Assembly (NCBI GenBank): GCA_963377175.1
Contig: CAUJNA010003002.1
Location: 504,001-568,000, forward strand
DNA length: 64,000 nucleotides
Direction of reading: 5' to 3'
Source of the DNA: Effrenium voratum
Taxonomy: Eukaryota > Sar > Dinophyceae > Suessiales > Symbiodiniaceae
Positions 1 to 12,860 of the stretch are shown piece after piece; the first letter of the stretch is position 1, and each line of letters starts with the position of its first letter. Below the pieces are notes generated by a model. It did no database searches. It was given only the letters and a program-made list of their open reading frames with translations, and was not told where the DNA came from. Both the position numbers and the translations under genes were made by a program.

Positions 1-401
1 GGAGCCGCTAGCGGTTAGCGGACTGCCCTAGCTGATCGAGTGATCCTTTTGCACGACAGAAACAGAGCTTGGTCTGCATTTTTCAGGTCTTAGGGTACAC
101 AAAATATGTAGCCGAATCTGGAAGGATGTTCATGGTGTACCCCCAAAGTTTGGCGTCCTTGGTCACTCTTTCAGGAACTGCCTGCTTGCGGCAGGCAATC
201 CTCAGTGTTCTGGCTGGGGACGCCTGCGGGCTGGCTAAGGCTCCATGCGGTGTAAATGGTCAATACATTCGAAGGGGTACCTTCCCCATTCTTTTCAGGG
301 ATGCTTCTTTTGAGGAAGCCATCAAAAACCCAGGGGAACAGAAAAGGAATCAACCCCTAGATACATGTTTTGTTGCCAAACCGTTCTGCAAACCAGGCCA
401 C

Positions 402-487
402 TGCAAATCTGTTGGTTGATTTTATTTGTGGCGATTTCTACAAAGCAGTCCATTGCAAACCTGTTGGTTGATTTTATGTGTGGCGAT
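402..487. repeat. Tandem duplication of ~33 bp
   Basis: A 33-bp segment starting GCAAATCTGTTGGTTGATTT at 402 recurs at 455 with two or three changes, 53 bp apart. It looks like a local duplication. The rest of 1-714 shows no gene or recognised element. Confidence 0.6.
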
Positions 488-714
488 GTTGTGTTTCGGC
501 CAACCACCTGTCGGAAACATCCTAGCGCAAAGGCGAATAGACGAAACGACAGCTCGAGCTGAAGCGGGCAGCCAGCCTTCATCTCACCCCTTTCCGCCCA
601 GCGAAGCTGTGGCGGCGAGTCACCTGAGACAGTTGTCGGACTTGTCAAACTTTGATCCAGCGCAATCTTGAGGGCTCCAAGACTTGTTGAAATTCCACCA
701 TTCCTCCCACCAGA

Positions 715-836
715 CTGTGGATGGACGAAATCCGTTCGCACCACTTTGAAACCATGGTATATTGTTTTGTTCGTATTTACAGGGAATCAACACATTCCAG
801 GTTTCCGAGGTGGTGCAGGATTTCGTCCATCCACAG
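715..836. mobile_element. MITE-like element, family A (122 bp)
   Basis: The left end CTGTGGATGGACGAAATCC is matched by its reverse complement at the right end (ending CCATCCACAG at 836). The interior carries a CACCACTTTGAAACCATGGT segment and a GTATTTACAGGG segment that recur in the other copies at 5459, 15301, 18781 and 32524. It has no coding capacity. Small size, terminal inverted repeats and several dispersed copies indicate a non-autonomous DNA transposon. Confidence 0.75.
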
Positions 837-1133
837 CACCCGTTGCAGGGTACCAAGTGCTCCGTGGTCATTTGGGGTGAGCTGCTGTTTCAAAACTAGA
901 TTTTCTTTTCTGGGGCACGTGTAATGATGCGAAGTCTCTGATGTCGGGCTGTTAAGTGCAGTGCCGCGCAAGTGGCTTGCAATGAGAAAAGAGGCGTTGC
1001 GCAACCCTGGGAGGAATGTGAGATCTGAACCGCATGGGTCATCATTTAACCGTTACACATCGTGTACTTTAAAGCTCCAATTTTCAGTCTGGGCACTTTT
1101 CCCGCCAACCCTGTAGTTTTGCCCGGGCCGAAC

Positions 1134-1262
1134 CACATGGCCGTTTGTCAAAACCAATGGGATCCCATTTTGGGGTAGGTGCACCACCCATTTTAGCCTA
1201 TTTTAGTTGGGATTGGGATGTTCACTGGGGGTACGATTTGGGTTTTGACCCAGAGCCACATG
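1134..1262. mobile_element. Dispersed inverted-repeat element, family F
   Basis: The interior reads CAATGGGATCCCATTTTGG then ACCACCCATTTTAG and GATTGGGATGTTCACTGGGG. It is repeated with high similarity at 16966-17101 and 32391-32526. The ends (CATGGCCG..GTCAAAACC and GGTTTTGACC..GAGCCACATG) form an imperfect inverted repeat. It is non-coding. Confidence 0.7.
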
Positions 1263-1913
1263 AGCTGGTATGTTGCATGGAATGCTTGCCTCTGCAGCTA
1301 CAACTTCGTGTCAGGGTGCCTAGGGACACCGATTTTCCTTGTCGACTTGTCGGGGTACAGAACCGGGTCCCGTTTTTTTTCTCTGGGTTTCCCCCCGAGT
1401 CCGAAGAGCCCAAAAACGAGAATTGCTGAAATGCACTCACAATGCTTTCGCTGCCTTTCGGACAGTCAAACTTGGCTTTGGCCATCCAAAAGGTGTATCT
1501 TGTCTCCCCGCGGTGGAAATCCTGCTTGAGTTGAGTGGTTTGTCCCACTGGATTTCACTGATCCCAACTGGTGCGAAATGGATTTCGTCCACATCACTGG
1601 GGTAAGGCCTCTTCGAAATATTTGGTTGGATCCTTCCCCTTTAAACTAGAGTTGTCTGTGCTTCCCCAGCAAACAGTTAGACTTTGTGGTTATCATAACG
1701 TCCATTGTTTGCCGTTCAGGATTGTCATCATCTAAACAGGGCCAAAAGCATTCTTTTAATGGGGTTTGGAGGCACACAAAAACGGCCTCATTGGCCCGTC
1801 GAAGGACGGAAAGAGCCGAGGCGAGCCAAGCTGGAACCCTTCGGCTATGAATTTGAAAGCTGGAAGGACCTCCTCAAAAGTGGTTGGACATGAATCCACA
1901 CCTACATGAACCC

Positions 1914-2050
1914 TCACTGAATTTGGCAGGGTCCATGGGTAAAAGGGAGAGAGAGAGAGAGAGAGAGAGACGGGGGGATTCGTTACACTGAATTTGGATG
2001 TCCATTCACAGGGTCCTTGAGTAAAAGCGGGGGAGAGAGAGAGAGGGGAT
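1914..2050. repeat. Tandem duplication with GA microsatellites
   Basis: Two neighbouring units each start CACTGAATTTGG, contain GGGTCC and GTAAAAG, and end in a (GA)n run followed by GGGGATT. The first has about 12 GA repeats and the second about 7. This is a duplicated block that includes its own microsatellite. The surrounding 1263-2206 holds no recognisable gene. Confidence 0.6.
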
Positions 2051-2206
2051 TTCTTTGGGGGTTCATGCTTGGCTTACCTGTTGCATGGAAGCCGCTTTGA
2101 ACCCCGCTAATTGGTGAGATACGGGAACTCATGTTGAGCAGTGAGTCAGGTATCACCTATTTGGTTTGGATTGGTGGTTTGGAGGTTTGAACCGTTGCTG
2201 TTGAAG

Positions 2207-2353
2207 CCAAATTGAGCCACAATCAAAACCTGGGTAGATGAAGGTTAGTAAGGGAAAGACCCAGCCGGAAATAGTTGCAGCCGCCTTTCTAATTGTTTAC
2301 ATGGTTCTGGGTTCACCATTTTTGTACCAGGTTTTGATTGCGACTCAATTGGG
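2207..2353. mobile_element. MITE-like element, family D
   Basis: The left end TTGAGCCACAATCAAAACC pairs with a right end reading GGTTTTGATTGCGACTCAA. Interior hallmarks are GGGTAGATGAAGGTTAG and ACATGGTTCTGGGT. Other copies lie at 22987, 25803 and 33304. It is non-coding with good terminal inverted repeats. Confidence 0.75.
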
Positions 2354-2555
2354 GTTTGTTACCTCACTTCCAAACCACCCGGTCACCGCACCACCAAAGG
2401 GCATGACTTGAGGGACCTGCTTTCAGCCCGAGCTGCCAACTGCCGACTGCCGCCTCGCAGCATCGGCGCGAGCGAGCAGCTCGCTCCTCACGCACTTGTG
2501 CGCATGAACAGCTCGCTGCAGTATCACAGGAGCTTCAGAACGTTCGGGAGGCATA

Positions 2556-2662
2556 CGTGGCTGTGGCTCAAAAAGCCCGTACCAAAATGGAACTCTGGTA
2601 AGCGGAAACTTGGACCAAAACCTGCGTAACCCCTCCTGTTTAATTTTGAGCCACACCCAGGT
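2556..2662. mobile_element. MITE-like element, family E
   Basis: The ends are GTGGCTGTGGCTCAAAA and TTTTGAGCCACACCCAG, an inverted pair. The interior has ACCAAAATGGAA and GGACCAAAACCTGCG. Copies at 17450 and 32290 match along their length. The ends resemble those of family F, so the two families may share a transposase. Confidence 0.7.
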
Positions 2663-4042
2663 GTTTTCAGCTTGTGTTTTGTTCCTCCTTTCAGTCTGCA
2701 TTTTTTAATGGGCTGCAAAACACTTCCACGTCGCTTTTGTTGCCAAGCCACGCGGTTTCGGTTTCGGTTTTGGAGTCCTTTGGAAGCACCCCACGGGTGG
2801 CTTTCTTCGATTCGGTGAATGAAGGCACGTCCGACCAAGCGAGCCACCGAGCCACCTTTGGTCACCACTTTGATCTGACGAACTTGCCAAGTCCTTTTGG
2901 TTGTCCTTCAAACACCAACCAAAGTTTCACGTTGGAAAATCCGTTCACCTATTTGGAGAACACTCATCCGCTGACTCTGCGCGTTACCCCGGCCTACGCT
3001 TGGATCAGTCCGATGCTTGATGCCTGCGGTCTTGGCTGGGGCCCAAGTCGCCGGGGCAACAACTGGGCGTCCACTTTTAAACGGAGCCGAAAAGGGTGCC
3101 CCCCGTAGACCCCTTGGTAGACATTGCAAGTACGGTCCATGATATTGGGGTTGGGCGTGGTTGGTTTGCTGGCCATATTTAGGGCACCCAAATCCCTAGC
3201 TGCGAAAGGGGGAAGCTTCACAGCATCTCGGTTGGTTTATATGTTTGTCAGCGGTTGTCTACGAGCTGAGGGGAATAATTGAACAAAAAGAACAAGATTT
3301 GAGTTATGGTCCGTTCACCTGCACGCTTGTGTTCGCTGAACATGGCTGCGAATGGGCCTTCCATGGCTGGTTCCTTTTCGCTTTCTGCAGACTTAAGTAG
3401 ACCTCCTGGTGGCAGGATCTCAGGTTCCTGAACGGGCCGAATGGTTAAACCACAAAAGCAGGATAGACTTGCTCCCGCTCGTACTTGCCATTATATTTTC
3501 TTCTTTTATTTAACGACCGAGCCATTGACATTCTGTCGAGCCACGCCCAAGGGTGGATCAAACCAGGGTTTGGTGTTTCGGTATTCCAAGTTGGCCATTT
3601 TTCTCAATGTGCAGAACAGACATGCTTCGTATTTCTGAGGCAAGGGCAAGCAATGGCAAGAGGAAGTTTGCCGACCATGTTGAGACCTTTTTGTGCATTT
3701 TCCATTTCAAGGTTCGTCTCATTTATGTGAATCGAAATCTAAACATGCAATTTTTAGTGCCATCCTGGTCATGGTTGTTGAAAACTGGAAATCAGGACTG
3801 ATACCAAGGATGCCCCTAAGTGAACAAGTAGTCGTGGGGATGGGAATTCCAGTCTGGTATCACAGACATGCATGTTTATCTCCCGCAGCCTCGATCTTGG
3901 TTGGAAGTCATGTTTTTTGTTGTGTTGCAAACCTGTGGTCAGACGGAAGCACAAGAGAAAACTTGATTGGGGACTGTAAGTCAACGACTTTCCAAGTACA
4001 TCAAGCAGTCTTGGTGGCTGTTGATACGGTGGATGCCAACTG
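2663..4042. other. No gene seen
   Basis: A 144-codon open frame at 2674-3108 on the plus strand shows no family resemblance and overlaps open frames on the other strand. I see no reliable gene or complete repeat here. A short CATTGCAAGT stretch near 3121 resembles one end of family B. Confidence 0.4.
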
Positions 4043-4122
4043 AATATTGCAAGGAAACCAACCACAAGCCACGGTGGAATTTACAATTTACGTTGGGTTT
4101 CCTTTGTTCCCCACTTGCAATA
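4043..4122. mobile_element. Small inverted-repeat element, family B
   Basis: It starts AATATTGCAAGG and ends CACTTGCAATA, an inverted pair around about 55 bp of AC-rich interior (ACCAACCACAAGCC). A second copy is at 15120-15212 and a partial one near 33498. It abuts the family A element that follows. Confidence 0.6.
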
Positions 4123-4178
4123 CTGTGGATGGACAAAATCCTGCACCAGTCGGGATTTAGGATTTCGTCCATCCACAG
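4123..4178. mobile_element. Minimal family A element (56 bp)
   Basis: CTGTGGATGGACAAAATCC and its inverted partner ending CCATCCACAG are separated by only about 18 bp, giving a near-perfect hairpin. It is the shortest family A copy in the window and shows that the terminal repeats alone have been retained. Confidence 0.7.
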
Positions 4179-5458
4179 TATTTTGGGCATCTGCCGTACA
4201 CCGGAACGACGTCTCTCTGAACTGCAAACTGTGTGGTGCTCAGGTCGAACGCGGGAAATCGTCGGCGGAGTCCTGGAAGGTGCCGAAAGAGAAAACGACT
4301 CCGTTGGTTTTGCCGGAATTTGGAGTTTGAAGTGAAATCCAAAGGGGTGTGTTTTAGGGGACCCTTTTTGGTTGGTTTAGAGGCAAACTACTAGGAAGCC
4401 ACTGATTTTTGCGGGAGTCCACCTTTTGAGACATATCCAAATCAAAGCGTGTTTGTGTTACTTGTTTCACTTTGAACCTTGGTTGGAAGGGAAACCGAAA
4501 AACAAAATCCATTTGGAGTCTGTTTTTGACACGTACCCAAATGCTTGTGTCTTTTTGGGAGGGTACTGTTTTTGGGTCGGTTTAGAGGGAACCGAAAGGC
4601 AAGCCATCACTTGGTCCCCCTATTTTGAGACAATCCTATTTGTGTAAATCCGCGTGTGGGTGCAGAACGTGTTTTCATGGGGTTACCCAGGCCTATTAAA
4701 ACGCGTTCCAACAATCCCCACCCCTATCCCCGAAAACAGACACACGCACACACAGACTTAGCTTTCCTTTTTATTTTTTGCCCTTTTGGGCATCTTCCTT
4801 TTTCAATCAGCCAGCCAAAAGTTGTGTCTTGGGTCGGATCCGTCAAGACATGAAGGGCCAATCAACAAATCCACCTTCTACCTGTTAGAGGATTGCATCA
4901 CACTCCGCAGGAGTTTTATTGTTGTTTTGCATTTTCTGCCACCCCAGAAAAAGACACACACACACACACACACCGATTCTTTTTTTCCCATGGGCATCCT
5001 CGGTCTCAGGTCCCGAGATGTTTTGATATGGCTCATCTTTTCGGAGTCGGACAATAAACAGCAAATTGAACTTTGGTGTTCCTCTTGGTCCTTTGAAAGC
5101 CACCAATCAACGAATCAGGGCGTGCCAACTCCTAAAAACGACGAGCCACCCATCTCCCAGAAACACCCAACTCAGAATGAGACCCGAGACCCGACACCAT
5201 TCGGATCTGGCCATTCAGCGCGCATTCGGTGCACCATAGACGTCCCCGACCGACTGCCGAAAGATAGGCTCTGGATGGGGCAGCTTTCAGGGAGGGTTCC
5301 GAAAAGGTTCCAGGGGTTTCCGGGGCTGTTGGGTCCCGATGCCACCTGACCGCTTTTTTTAGTGCTGAGGCCCGAAACTACGGCTGTTTTCTCCCGAGTT
5401 GGGCCAGAAGTCGATTGAGGTGCCGTCAACAGACCGGTTCCTGGACTTGGGGTTACGA
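4179..5458. other. No gene seen; short CA tracts
   Basis: There are (CA)n stretches near 4740 and 4952-4972. A 187-codon frame at 4786-5349 crosses the CA tract and has no recognisable domain. I treat it as chance. Confidence 0.4.
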
Positions 5459-5590
5459 CTGTGGATGGGTGCGAAATCCATGCAACGCACCACCGAAATG
5501 AAACCCAACGGAATGTTTTGATTCCCCTGTATATACCAACAAGCATTGCTTTCTCAAGGTTTCAAGGTGGTGCAGCATTTTGTCCAACAG
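5459..5590. mobile_element. Degenerate family A element
   Basis: It begins CTGTGGATGGGTGCGAAATC and ends near TTTTGTCCAACAG. The interior contains the family hallmark in reverse orientation (CCTGTATATACCAACAAGC, then TTTCAAGGTGGTGCAG). Both ends have drifted, so it looks like an old copy. Confidence 0.6.
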
Positions 5591-6379
5591 TAGGGATGCT
5601 CATGCACCTGGTAAAGATCCTTAACCGTTGTCATGTTGTCATGGTTTCTATTAAGGCAACCATCACCATGAACCATACACAGAGTTTTAGCCATGACTCA
5701 TATATTTTGGAGATTTCTACAGGTGTCGCGTTTTGTCCTCGCTCACTACTTTGCCACCTTGTTTTGGACCACCAGGAGAAGCGCCGTTCTGGTCTGCCCT
5801 TTCTCCTTGTCAGTTTTGAGCAGCTGTTCTCCAACATGAATCGAGGGCTGAAAGTTCAACTCTTAGCCACGTCTCAGCGTGAAAAACGAAGCGAAGTGCA
5901 GCAGGTTTGCAGTCAGCCGGGTCGGAGCTCAGTCTTTTGGGTTATTGAGACCGTGTTTCTACATACCTGCCTCTGGGTTTTCGTTTCGGTGCAAGGGTGG
6001 CATATTCCCTCTGAGAGGGAGGCAATACCTTGGTTTCGCCCTGGACACGCCGTGCATGAGCAAGCAGGACAGGGCAGGACCAGTTTGTTCAACATCATTT
6101 CTCTCGCAGCAGACGGCAATAGGCAATAGCCCCTTTATAAAGGTAGAGGACATGGTCATCAATTCCAAAACCGTCTATTTAAAGGCCTAGCCCACTCTTC
6201 GTGCAATCATAGAATCATGGAAGACACGATGATTTTGGAAGACCAGGGTTTCCTCTATGTGGCTTTTGGAACCTCCAAAAATCGCTGTTTTAGTGGACAC
6301 CACCAGACAATTGCAACTTTTGAAGGCGACAATCAGCAACCCCTGTGTTGTGGTGAGACACCTTGGTTGGACAAGGAGT

Positions 6380-6472
6380 ACCTAGAGTCTCCATGACCCT
6401 TTAAACATGGCAGTCATTCCCTAAATAATGGGGTCATGGACCTATCTTTAAAGGGTCATGGAGACTCCAGGT
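6380..6472. mobile_element. MITE-like element, family C
   Basis: AGAGTCTCCATGACCCTTTA at the left is mirrored by TAAAGGGTCATGGAGACTCC at the right. The interior repeats the phrase AATAATGGGGTCATGGA found at 35316. Other copies are at 22879, 34922 and 35316, and a fragment lies at 24841. It is non-coding. Confidence 0.75.
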
Positions 6473-7749
6473 ATCCGCCTCACCCCTCGCCGACACTTCA
6501 CGCGGCTCGTCTCTTCCCAGACCTTCACGCCGCCGGTGGACCCTTCCCGGTGTCAGGCGCGAGGGGCCAATGCATCGGTCCCACTCGCCGGTGCAAGTCC
6601 CCGTGCTCCAAGCACACCCCCTCCCTCTGTAAGCTGTTTTTTGTCTAAAGAAAGTAATTTGTGTAGTATAAACGTATTTTGCATCGCTTTATATTGAGGG
6701 CAACTTGAATTGAGCTTCCTGGGGCGATGTGTTTTTGAAGCCGACCAAATCCAAACCCCAAGCCCCATGGTTGCCTATCACCCATCGAATCGAGAAGCTT
6801 CGAGAACCTTTCCAAGTTTGGGGCCTTTGGTTTCCGAGTTCAGATGTGGGCCTGTCTTGTTTTGGGGTTCCCCAAAAAATGTGATGTTCCTTTTGCTGTC
6901 CCATTGAAGCAATCCCAAAAAGGGTAGCCTGAAAAAGGACACAACATGTTAGCACTTTGAGAAGCCATGACATGGCGACGGATGGCACATGGTTGCATTT
7001 TTTTACTGGTCGCGAAAAGCATCACACCTTTCAACGGAGTCCTGGCGGCTTGGCGTTTTTGCCTTCGTGAGGGGTTTGCCTCACAAACCGCACAGAGCAT
7101 TGAATGCTTGGTGGAGGGGGGAGTCAGCGAGAGAAAGAGGAAGAGAAAGACTGATAGAGGGCGTTTGAGGTTTCCAGGGTCGAAGGAGCTTCTGTTGCCG
7201 CGCAGAGGGTTCAACGGGCTTCATGGCACCACCAATGGGCCCACATAGGATGCAAGATAGGTTGAAGCCTCACATATGAAGTTATACTCTAGACACCGGT
7301 TTGGATGCGCTTTTTGGTGGATTTCGCCTGTCCTTCCCCTTCCTGGTGCTTTGTTAGTCAATGTTTAGTACTCTTTTAGTATTCTACAGGGGTGGATCCA
7401 CAAAAGCCGCACCCAAACTGTATTCTAGATATACAAATTGCTTTTCATTTAACATTGACGTTGCCATGCTTCCATTTGCTTAAGAATATGTTCTCCTTGT
7501 TGGTTTTAACAGGAATTTGTTACTACTGGATTTTTTTTATTTTTTTTTATAATCCGGGGGTCTTAACCAAATGGAAGCATGCTTACCTACATGTTCCTGT
7601 GGTTTGCAGCTGTTGCTTGCGAGATGTGTGGGGACTCCACTGAACAGCACCAGCTTGGCGAGGCTATGAGCGCTTGTTTCTGGATAGAGGTAAACCTTTG
7701 GTTGGTCCGAACCCTGCACACGGGTTACCTTAAATTACGCAAACAAAGA
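6473..7749. other. No gene seen
   Basis: Short overlapping open frames occur on both strands and none has a recognisable motif. An AT microsatellite begins at about 7753 and leads into the long CA-rich array. Confidence 0.4.
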
Positions 7750-8727
7750 TACATATATATATATATAGATACACGCACCTTAGATATGTATATATACATA
7801 TACACATGTACACAGACACAGACACACAGACACACAGACACACAGACACACAGACACACAGACACACACAGACACACAGACACACAGACACACAGACACA
7901 CAGACACACAGACACACAGACACACAGACACACAGACACACAGACACACAGACACACAGACACACAGACACACAGACACACAGACACACAGACACACAGA
8001 CACACACACACAGACACACACACACAGACACACACAGACACACACAGACACACACAGACACACAGACACACACAGACACACAGACACACAGACACACAGA
8101 CACACAGACACACAGACACACAGACACACAGACACACAGGACACACGGACACACGGACACACGGACACACGCAGACACACGGACACACGCAGACACACGG
8201 ACACACGCAGACACACGGACACACGGACACACGGACACACGGACACACGGACACACGGACACACGGACACACGGACACACGGGCACACGGGCACACGAAC
8301 ACACGGGCACACGGACACACGGACACACGGACACACGGACACACGGACACACGGACACACGGACACACGAACACACGGACACACGGACACACAGACACAC
8401 ACACAGGCACACAGGCACGCACAGGCACGCACAGACACACACACAGACACACACAGACACACACAGAGACACACAGAGACACACAGAGACACACAGAGAC
8501 ACACAGAGACACACAGAGACACACAGAGACACACAGAGACACACAGAGACACACAGAGACACACAGAGACACACAGACACACACAGACACACACAGACAC
8601 ACACAGACACACACAGACACACACAGACATACACAAACACACACAAACACACACAGACACACACAGACACACACACAGACACACACAGACACACACAGAC
8701 ACAGACAGACACACACAGACACAGACA

Positions 8728-8762
<35 letters not shown>
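7750..8762. repeat. 1-kb CA-rich compound microsatellite
   Basis: After a short TA run the array has distinct blocks: an 8-mer ACACACAG (about 7812-8138), an 8-mer ACACACGG (about 8139-8390), a short variable GGCACGCACA part (to about 8440), a 10-mer with AGAGACACAC (about 8465-8575), a 10-mer AGACACACAC to about 8725, and pure (CA)n to 8762. It is open for more than 300 codons on both strands (THRHTDTQ on plus, CVCVSVC on minus). Those frames are a by-product of the repeat and not genes. Confidence 0.9.
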
Positions 8763-8765
<3 letters not shown>

Positions 8766-11419
8766 ACACCCTTTGGTCCAAGGTGATGTCCATTTCTGTT
8801 TGGCAGCGCCCGTCACGCGGGCAAACTGCAAACTGTGAGCAAATCATACCCCATACCTTCTGCGCAAAAATCATGATTTTGAATAGTGCATTCATAATTC
8901 GGTACTAGAGGACTACTAGCTTGTCAACGCTGACACAAACATGAACACAAAAAACATGTGCTTCAGTCAATACACATATTGGTCACACTCCCAACAACTC
9001 CACTACTTGCGTTCCTTTAATCGCCTTAGCCTTCCACTTCCAAGGGGCATTTGCGGCGGCTGGGAATTTGCCGCTGCTTTGACAAAAAGCACCTGGAAAT
9101 GTTTGCTTCAACCTGAAGTGACTAGGAAGTGAAGTAACTAGGCAGTGAGGGCAGTGAAATAGACAAGACAGAAATACTAGGAAGGAGCGTGGGGCATATT
9201 TGCTTTACATTGTTACATGTATGCACGCGAAGCGCCCCCGCCCGTGATCTACTTTTTGCCTTTTGAAGCCCATTTCAAAAGTGCTTGTGTACTGACAGTA
9301 CACTGTTTAATGCCAGAGTCCGTGGCATCGTGGCGTTTCTGAGTTGTAGACTGACGTTTAACATGCAGAATCAGTGTATGTGCAAATCCCCTGACACGAT
9401 TCTGGTTTCTGGGGCATTCTACGTTGAGTCGGGCATGCCAAAAAACATTCATGATTACAGTGTCCTACGTTACATATATAAAACACCGTGCTTCCCATAT
9501 TGACATGCGCAATAATTAAGCCACGGCTAAGCTTGGCTTGACTTTTCCTAATGGACGCAAGTGCCTTTAATTAAGAAAGTACTCACTTCAAAGGAAGCCA
9601 GAAACAACGCAAACAATCCCAAAAACCGTGAGAACACACACAAACGGTTTCAGCTCAAACTTTGTGTTTTTGTTGCGTGTCCCGTGTTTGCTGTAGATTC
9701 CCTCAGTTCTTTGCTTTGTTGCGTTTATCCCTCTCAAAAAGCCAACAAAGACTTACTTTTTTTTGCCCTGTAGAAGACCAGATGTCCACAAACCAAACAT
9801 ACCTCGAGGTTTTTGCTTCATGAATGCTAACAACCCAAAACTGGGGGAGCACAAAAAAAGGCAGAACATTTCAAACAAACAAACAAAGCCAAGGATTCTC
9901 CCTCAGATATTGTTGTCATTGATGTTTTGTTGTTTTTCTCGATTCTGTTTTGTTTTTGGTGTTCCGTGTGTTTTTCCTTTTTGCATCACTCCTCCCAACA
10001 GCAAACAAAGTCACGTCTTCTTTGCTTTTCCCTTTGACACACACACAAAACCAACAAACCACATCGGTTTTTTGTTTGTGGTCATTGTCCGTCAAGTTTT
10101 GTTTTTGTTGAGATGTGCTCACTTATGTTCATGATTGCGTGACCATATATGCACACGCCTCGCTTCGATATGCATGGACATCTTTTGCTCAACACGTTTA
10201 CCAGTGTAGTCAGCGACCCCAGTCTAGACTAGACTGAAAAGAGGAATCTGACACAAAACAGGACTTAAATTGAACTGCTAGACTCTAAAGAGAATTCAAG
10301 ACGGACAGAGTTGAAGTATAATTTCTTATCAGGCTCCATATAAAACTCCTGACAAGGCTCCTTATAAGGCTCCTCATGAATGCTTCCTTCGCGTTTAACG
10401 TTTAGAAAGGCAAGCGGGCGGCACCCACGCGGCAGCTTCCAAGTCACTTGCTACCAGCGCGGACCAGATGAGCAACTGAACAAGAGCGGCCGGAAGTTAC
10501 CGGCTGCGCTGTTGCAAGGAGTCGGCCGTTGAACCGCAGGACAGCGCTGAGACGGAGCTGTCTTGGTTGTGCGAGAGAGTATGTAAGGAATGCCTGTGAC
10601 CACCTAAACTTCACAATGCTTGGCCAGTTAAGTGTTGCCTCAGCGACCTGGCTTCCGTGCGAACGCTTGGATCATCACATTGAGCCTGACACCTGCTGCT
10701 TATGTTTATATAGTGTTTGTAAAGCCAGCTTATGCACCAATGTCGGTGTGGAATTGTTCCGGCAGGAGCAAAGTCCTGCTTTGTGGTGGTACGATGAGGG
10801 CACCGGCGCATTGCTGTTGTGCGAGCGAAGCATCCTTGAGAAATTCATCCCTGTGCTTGTTTCACAGACACAACGTGCGATTGCTTGAGCTGTCTCCGCA
10901 CGCAAGTGTTGCAATCTCTTGTTGGCGTGCATTGAAATTTAGTGCCTCCAATGATTGCTCCATTCTATAGGCCCTATTGGTATTGCAAACCTTCCAACGC
11001 ACAAAATGCAACTCACTGTCATCTGTTTGCATTGAGGTCTGGTCTGGAGGTCTGTGGGGAAAAGCTTTGGTTGTGGCAAGCTGGAGTCAGTCTACATGAT
11101 TCCTGATGTCCTGCAGTTGACCGTGACGACACCCTTGTCGGTATTTCTTTGTTTCTCAAATCTAGCAAAGCAAGCGATTTGTTGGTTACTTTGACCTGCC
11201 AAGGGCACTAGGAAGCAGGGAGCAGGATTTGGTGGCATGTCTATTTGCCCAAGCAGGCTTGAAGCAAACCCCCTGCGGCGTGATCTCTCATGGCACGGTT
11301 TGCTGATTCATCGATCGTTCCGGTCATCATGCTCCTCGTTGTGATTCCGAGCTGTGTCCACTGTTAGTCCGAAGACTGCCTGAACACACTCCAAATTTGG
11401 GACAGCCTCGGCCCGCTCT
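8763..11419. other. No gene recognised
   Basis: The longest plausible frame is 10529-10888 on the plus strand (119 codons, Cys-rich, no known motif). It overlaps open frames on the minus strand. The stretch 9560-10130 is poor in G, with many CAAA and TTTTG runs. I find no element copies here. Confidence 0.35.
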
Positions 11420-11640
11420 TAACAACAATTGCTTGGTTTCAGGAATGGTCTGGTCGCAAGCCTTGCCCCCCAGAACCATTGTTTGTTTCAGACCTGATAG
11501 CAAGCCCCGCGCCCTAAAACAGTTGCTCGCAAGCCCCGCTCCCTAGAACAGTTGGGTTTCAGGCATCATGTGGTTGCAAGCCACGCTCCCTAAAACAAAG
11601 CGTGATCTCATAAACACGGTTGGTTTCATGCCGGGTTCCC
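11420..11640. repeat. Degenerate tandem repeat, ~45-60 bp unit
   Basis: Four or five units carry variants of TTTCAGG..GTCGCAAGCC..GCTCCCTAAAACA. Unit length varies and identity is modest, so this is an old local tandem array. Confidence 0.55.
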
Positions 11641-12479
11641 AAGTGGTAGCTTCTCATTCAGGGTTGCGCCGAGCCTAAATGATGACCACCCAAGGGTGGA
11701 AAGTTGGATTAGCTCCCTTTGATTCCCTTTGACCTCGCGTCGCGAACTTTCCACCGTCCCAACAAAGCGAACCCCGCAGAGGTTTTCGCTTCTTGGACAT
11801 TTCTGTTCCCTCACCCAACGCACATGAAAATAGTCAGCAGGCGTTGGGTGGGCAACAAGGTGTTGTAGTTTTAGCTGTTTAATTTTCAGGAAGCTTTCTT
11901 GAGAAAGTGCCAGAAACTGAGGAAGTGCTTGTGGTTTCTCGGAAGACTGAGGGGTGAAAACCATGGCGAATCAAGCTGAATTCCTATCTTAAGCCAAAAA
12001 ATATGCGGTTGTAAATTCGGTGTACACGGGTTGTACACAGGGCTATCTAGGGAAACTATCACACAGCGTAAATATTGCTTGTAGGGTGTTCATTGGGACA
12101 TTGACATGTAGGACCTGATGAAGCAGAGCAGGGAGCCTGGGTGCAGCACGAGAACCCAAACCCAATGCGGTCAAACTATTCAGAGTCGAGAGGCTCCAGT
12201 TTCCGCACTCCTCCAGCTCTGAGCCTGGGTGCTCTTGATCTGCGCAGATTGGGCAAGCCCCGTTTTCAATTCTGCACTGGCTCAAGTGGGATCAGGTAGT
12301 CACATGTTGCGAGCATCTGCACGCACCTGCACTTGCCAGCGCCAAGCTCCCAGCACTGTGTGGCTCTGAGCCATGGCGCCGAAGAAATCACAGCGGAAGC
12401 GAGCGTTCATACAGTGGCAACCTTCGACAATTCTGCAGCCAGATGTTCTTGAGCAATGTTCAGGGACACCCCCTCTTCC

Positions 12480-12784
12480 CTTTTTGCTTCACTCACTCAC
12501 TCACTCACACTCACTTCCTCCCTCCCTCACTCACTCACTCACGCACACTCACTCCCTCCCTCCCTCCCTCCCTCCCTCACTCACTCACTCACTCACTCAC
12601 TCACTCACTCACTCACTCACTCACTCACTCACTCACTCTCACTCACTGCTCAGTCACCCACTCACTCCCTCCCTCCCCTCCCTCCCTCCCTCCCTTCCTC
12701 TAACTGTCTCTCTCACTCAATCACTCACTCACTCACTCACTCACTCACTCACTCACTCACTCACTCACTCACTCACTCACTCAC

Positions 12785-12822
<38 letters not shown>

Positions 12823-12860
12823 CCACCCGCTCGCTCGCTCGCTCGCTCGCTCGCTCGCTG
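12480..12860. repeat. CTCA/CTCC tetranucleotide array
   Basis: Long ACTC runs alternate with CTCC runs, then (TC)n at about 12787-12820 and (GCTC)n at about 12828-12858. A 254-codon frame crosses it (LTHSLTHS repeats). A second frame after the array (12881-13204) has no recognised domain. Confidence 0.85.

Noticed and set aside
7579..8838. Open frames of 326-419 codons on both strands
   Set aside because: They are produced entirely by the CA-rich microsatellite (THRHTDTQ and CVCVSVC repeats). Several overlapping frames are open at once, which no real gene requires.
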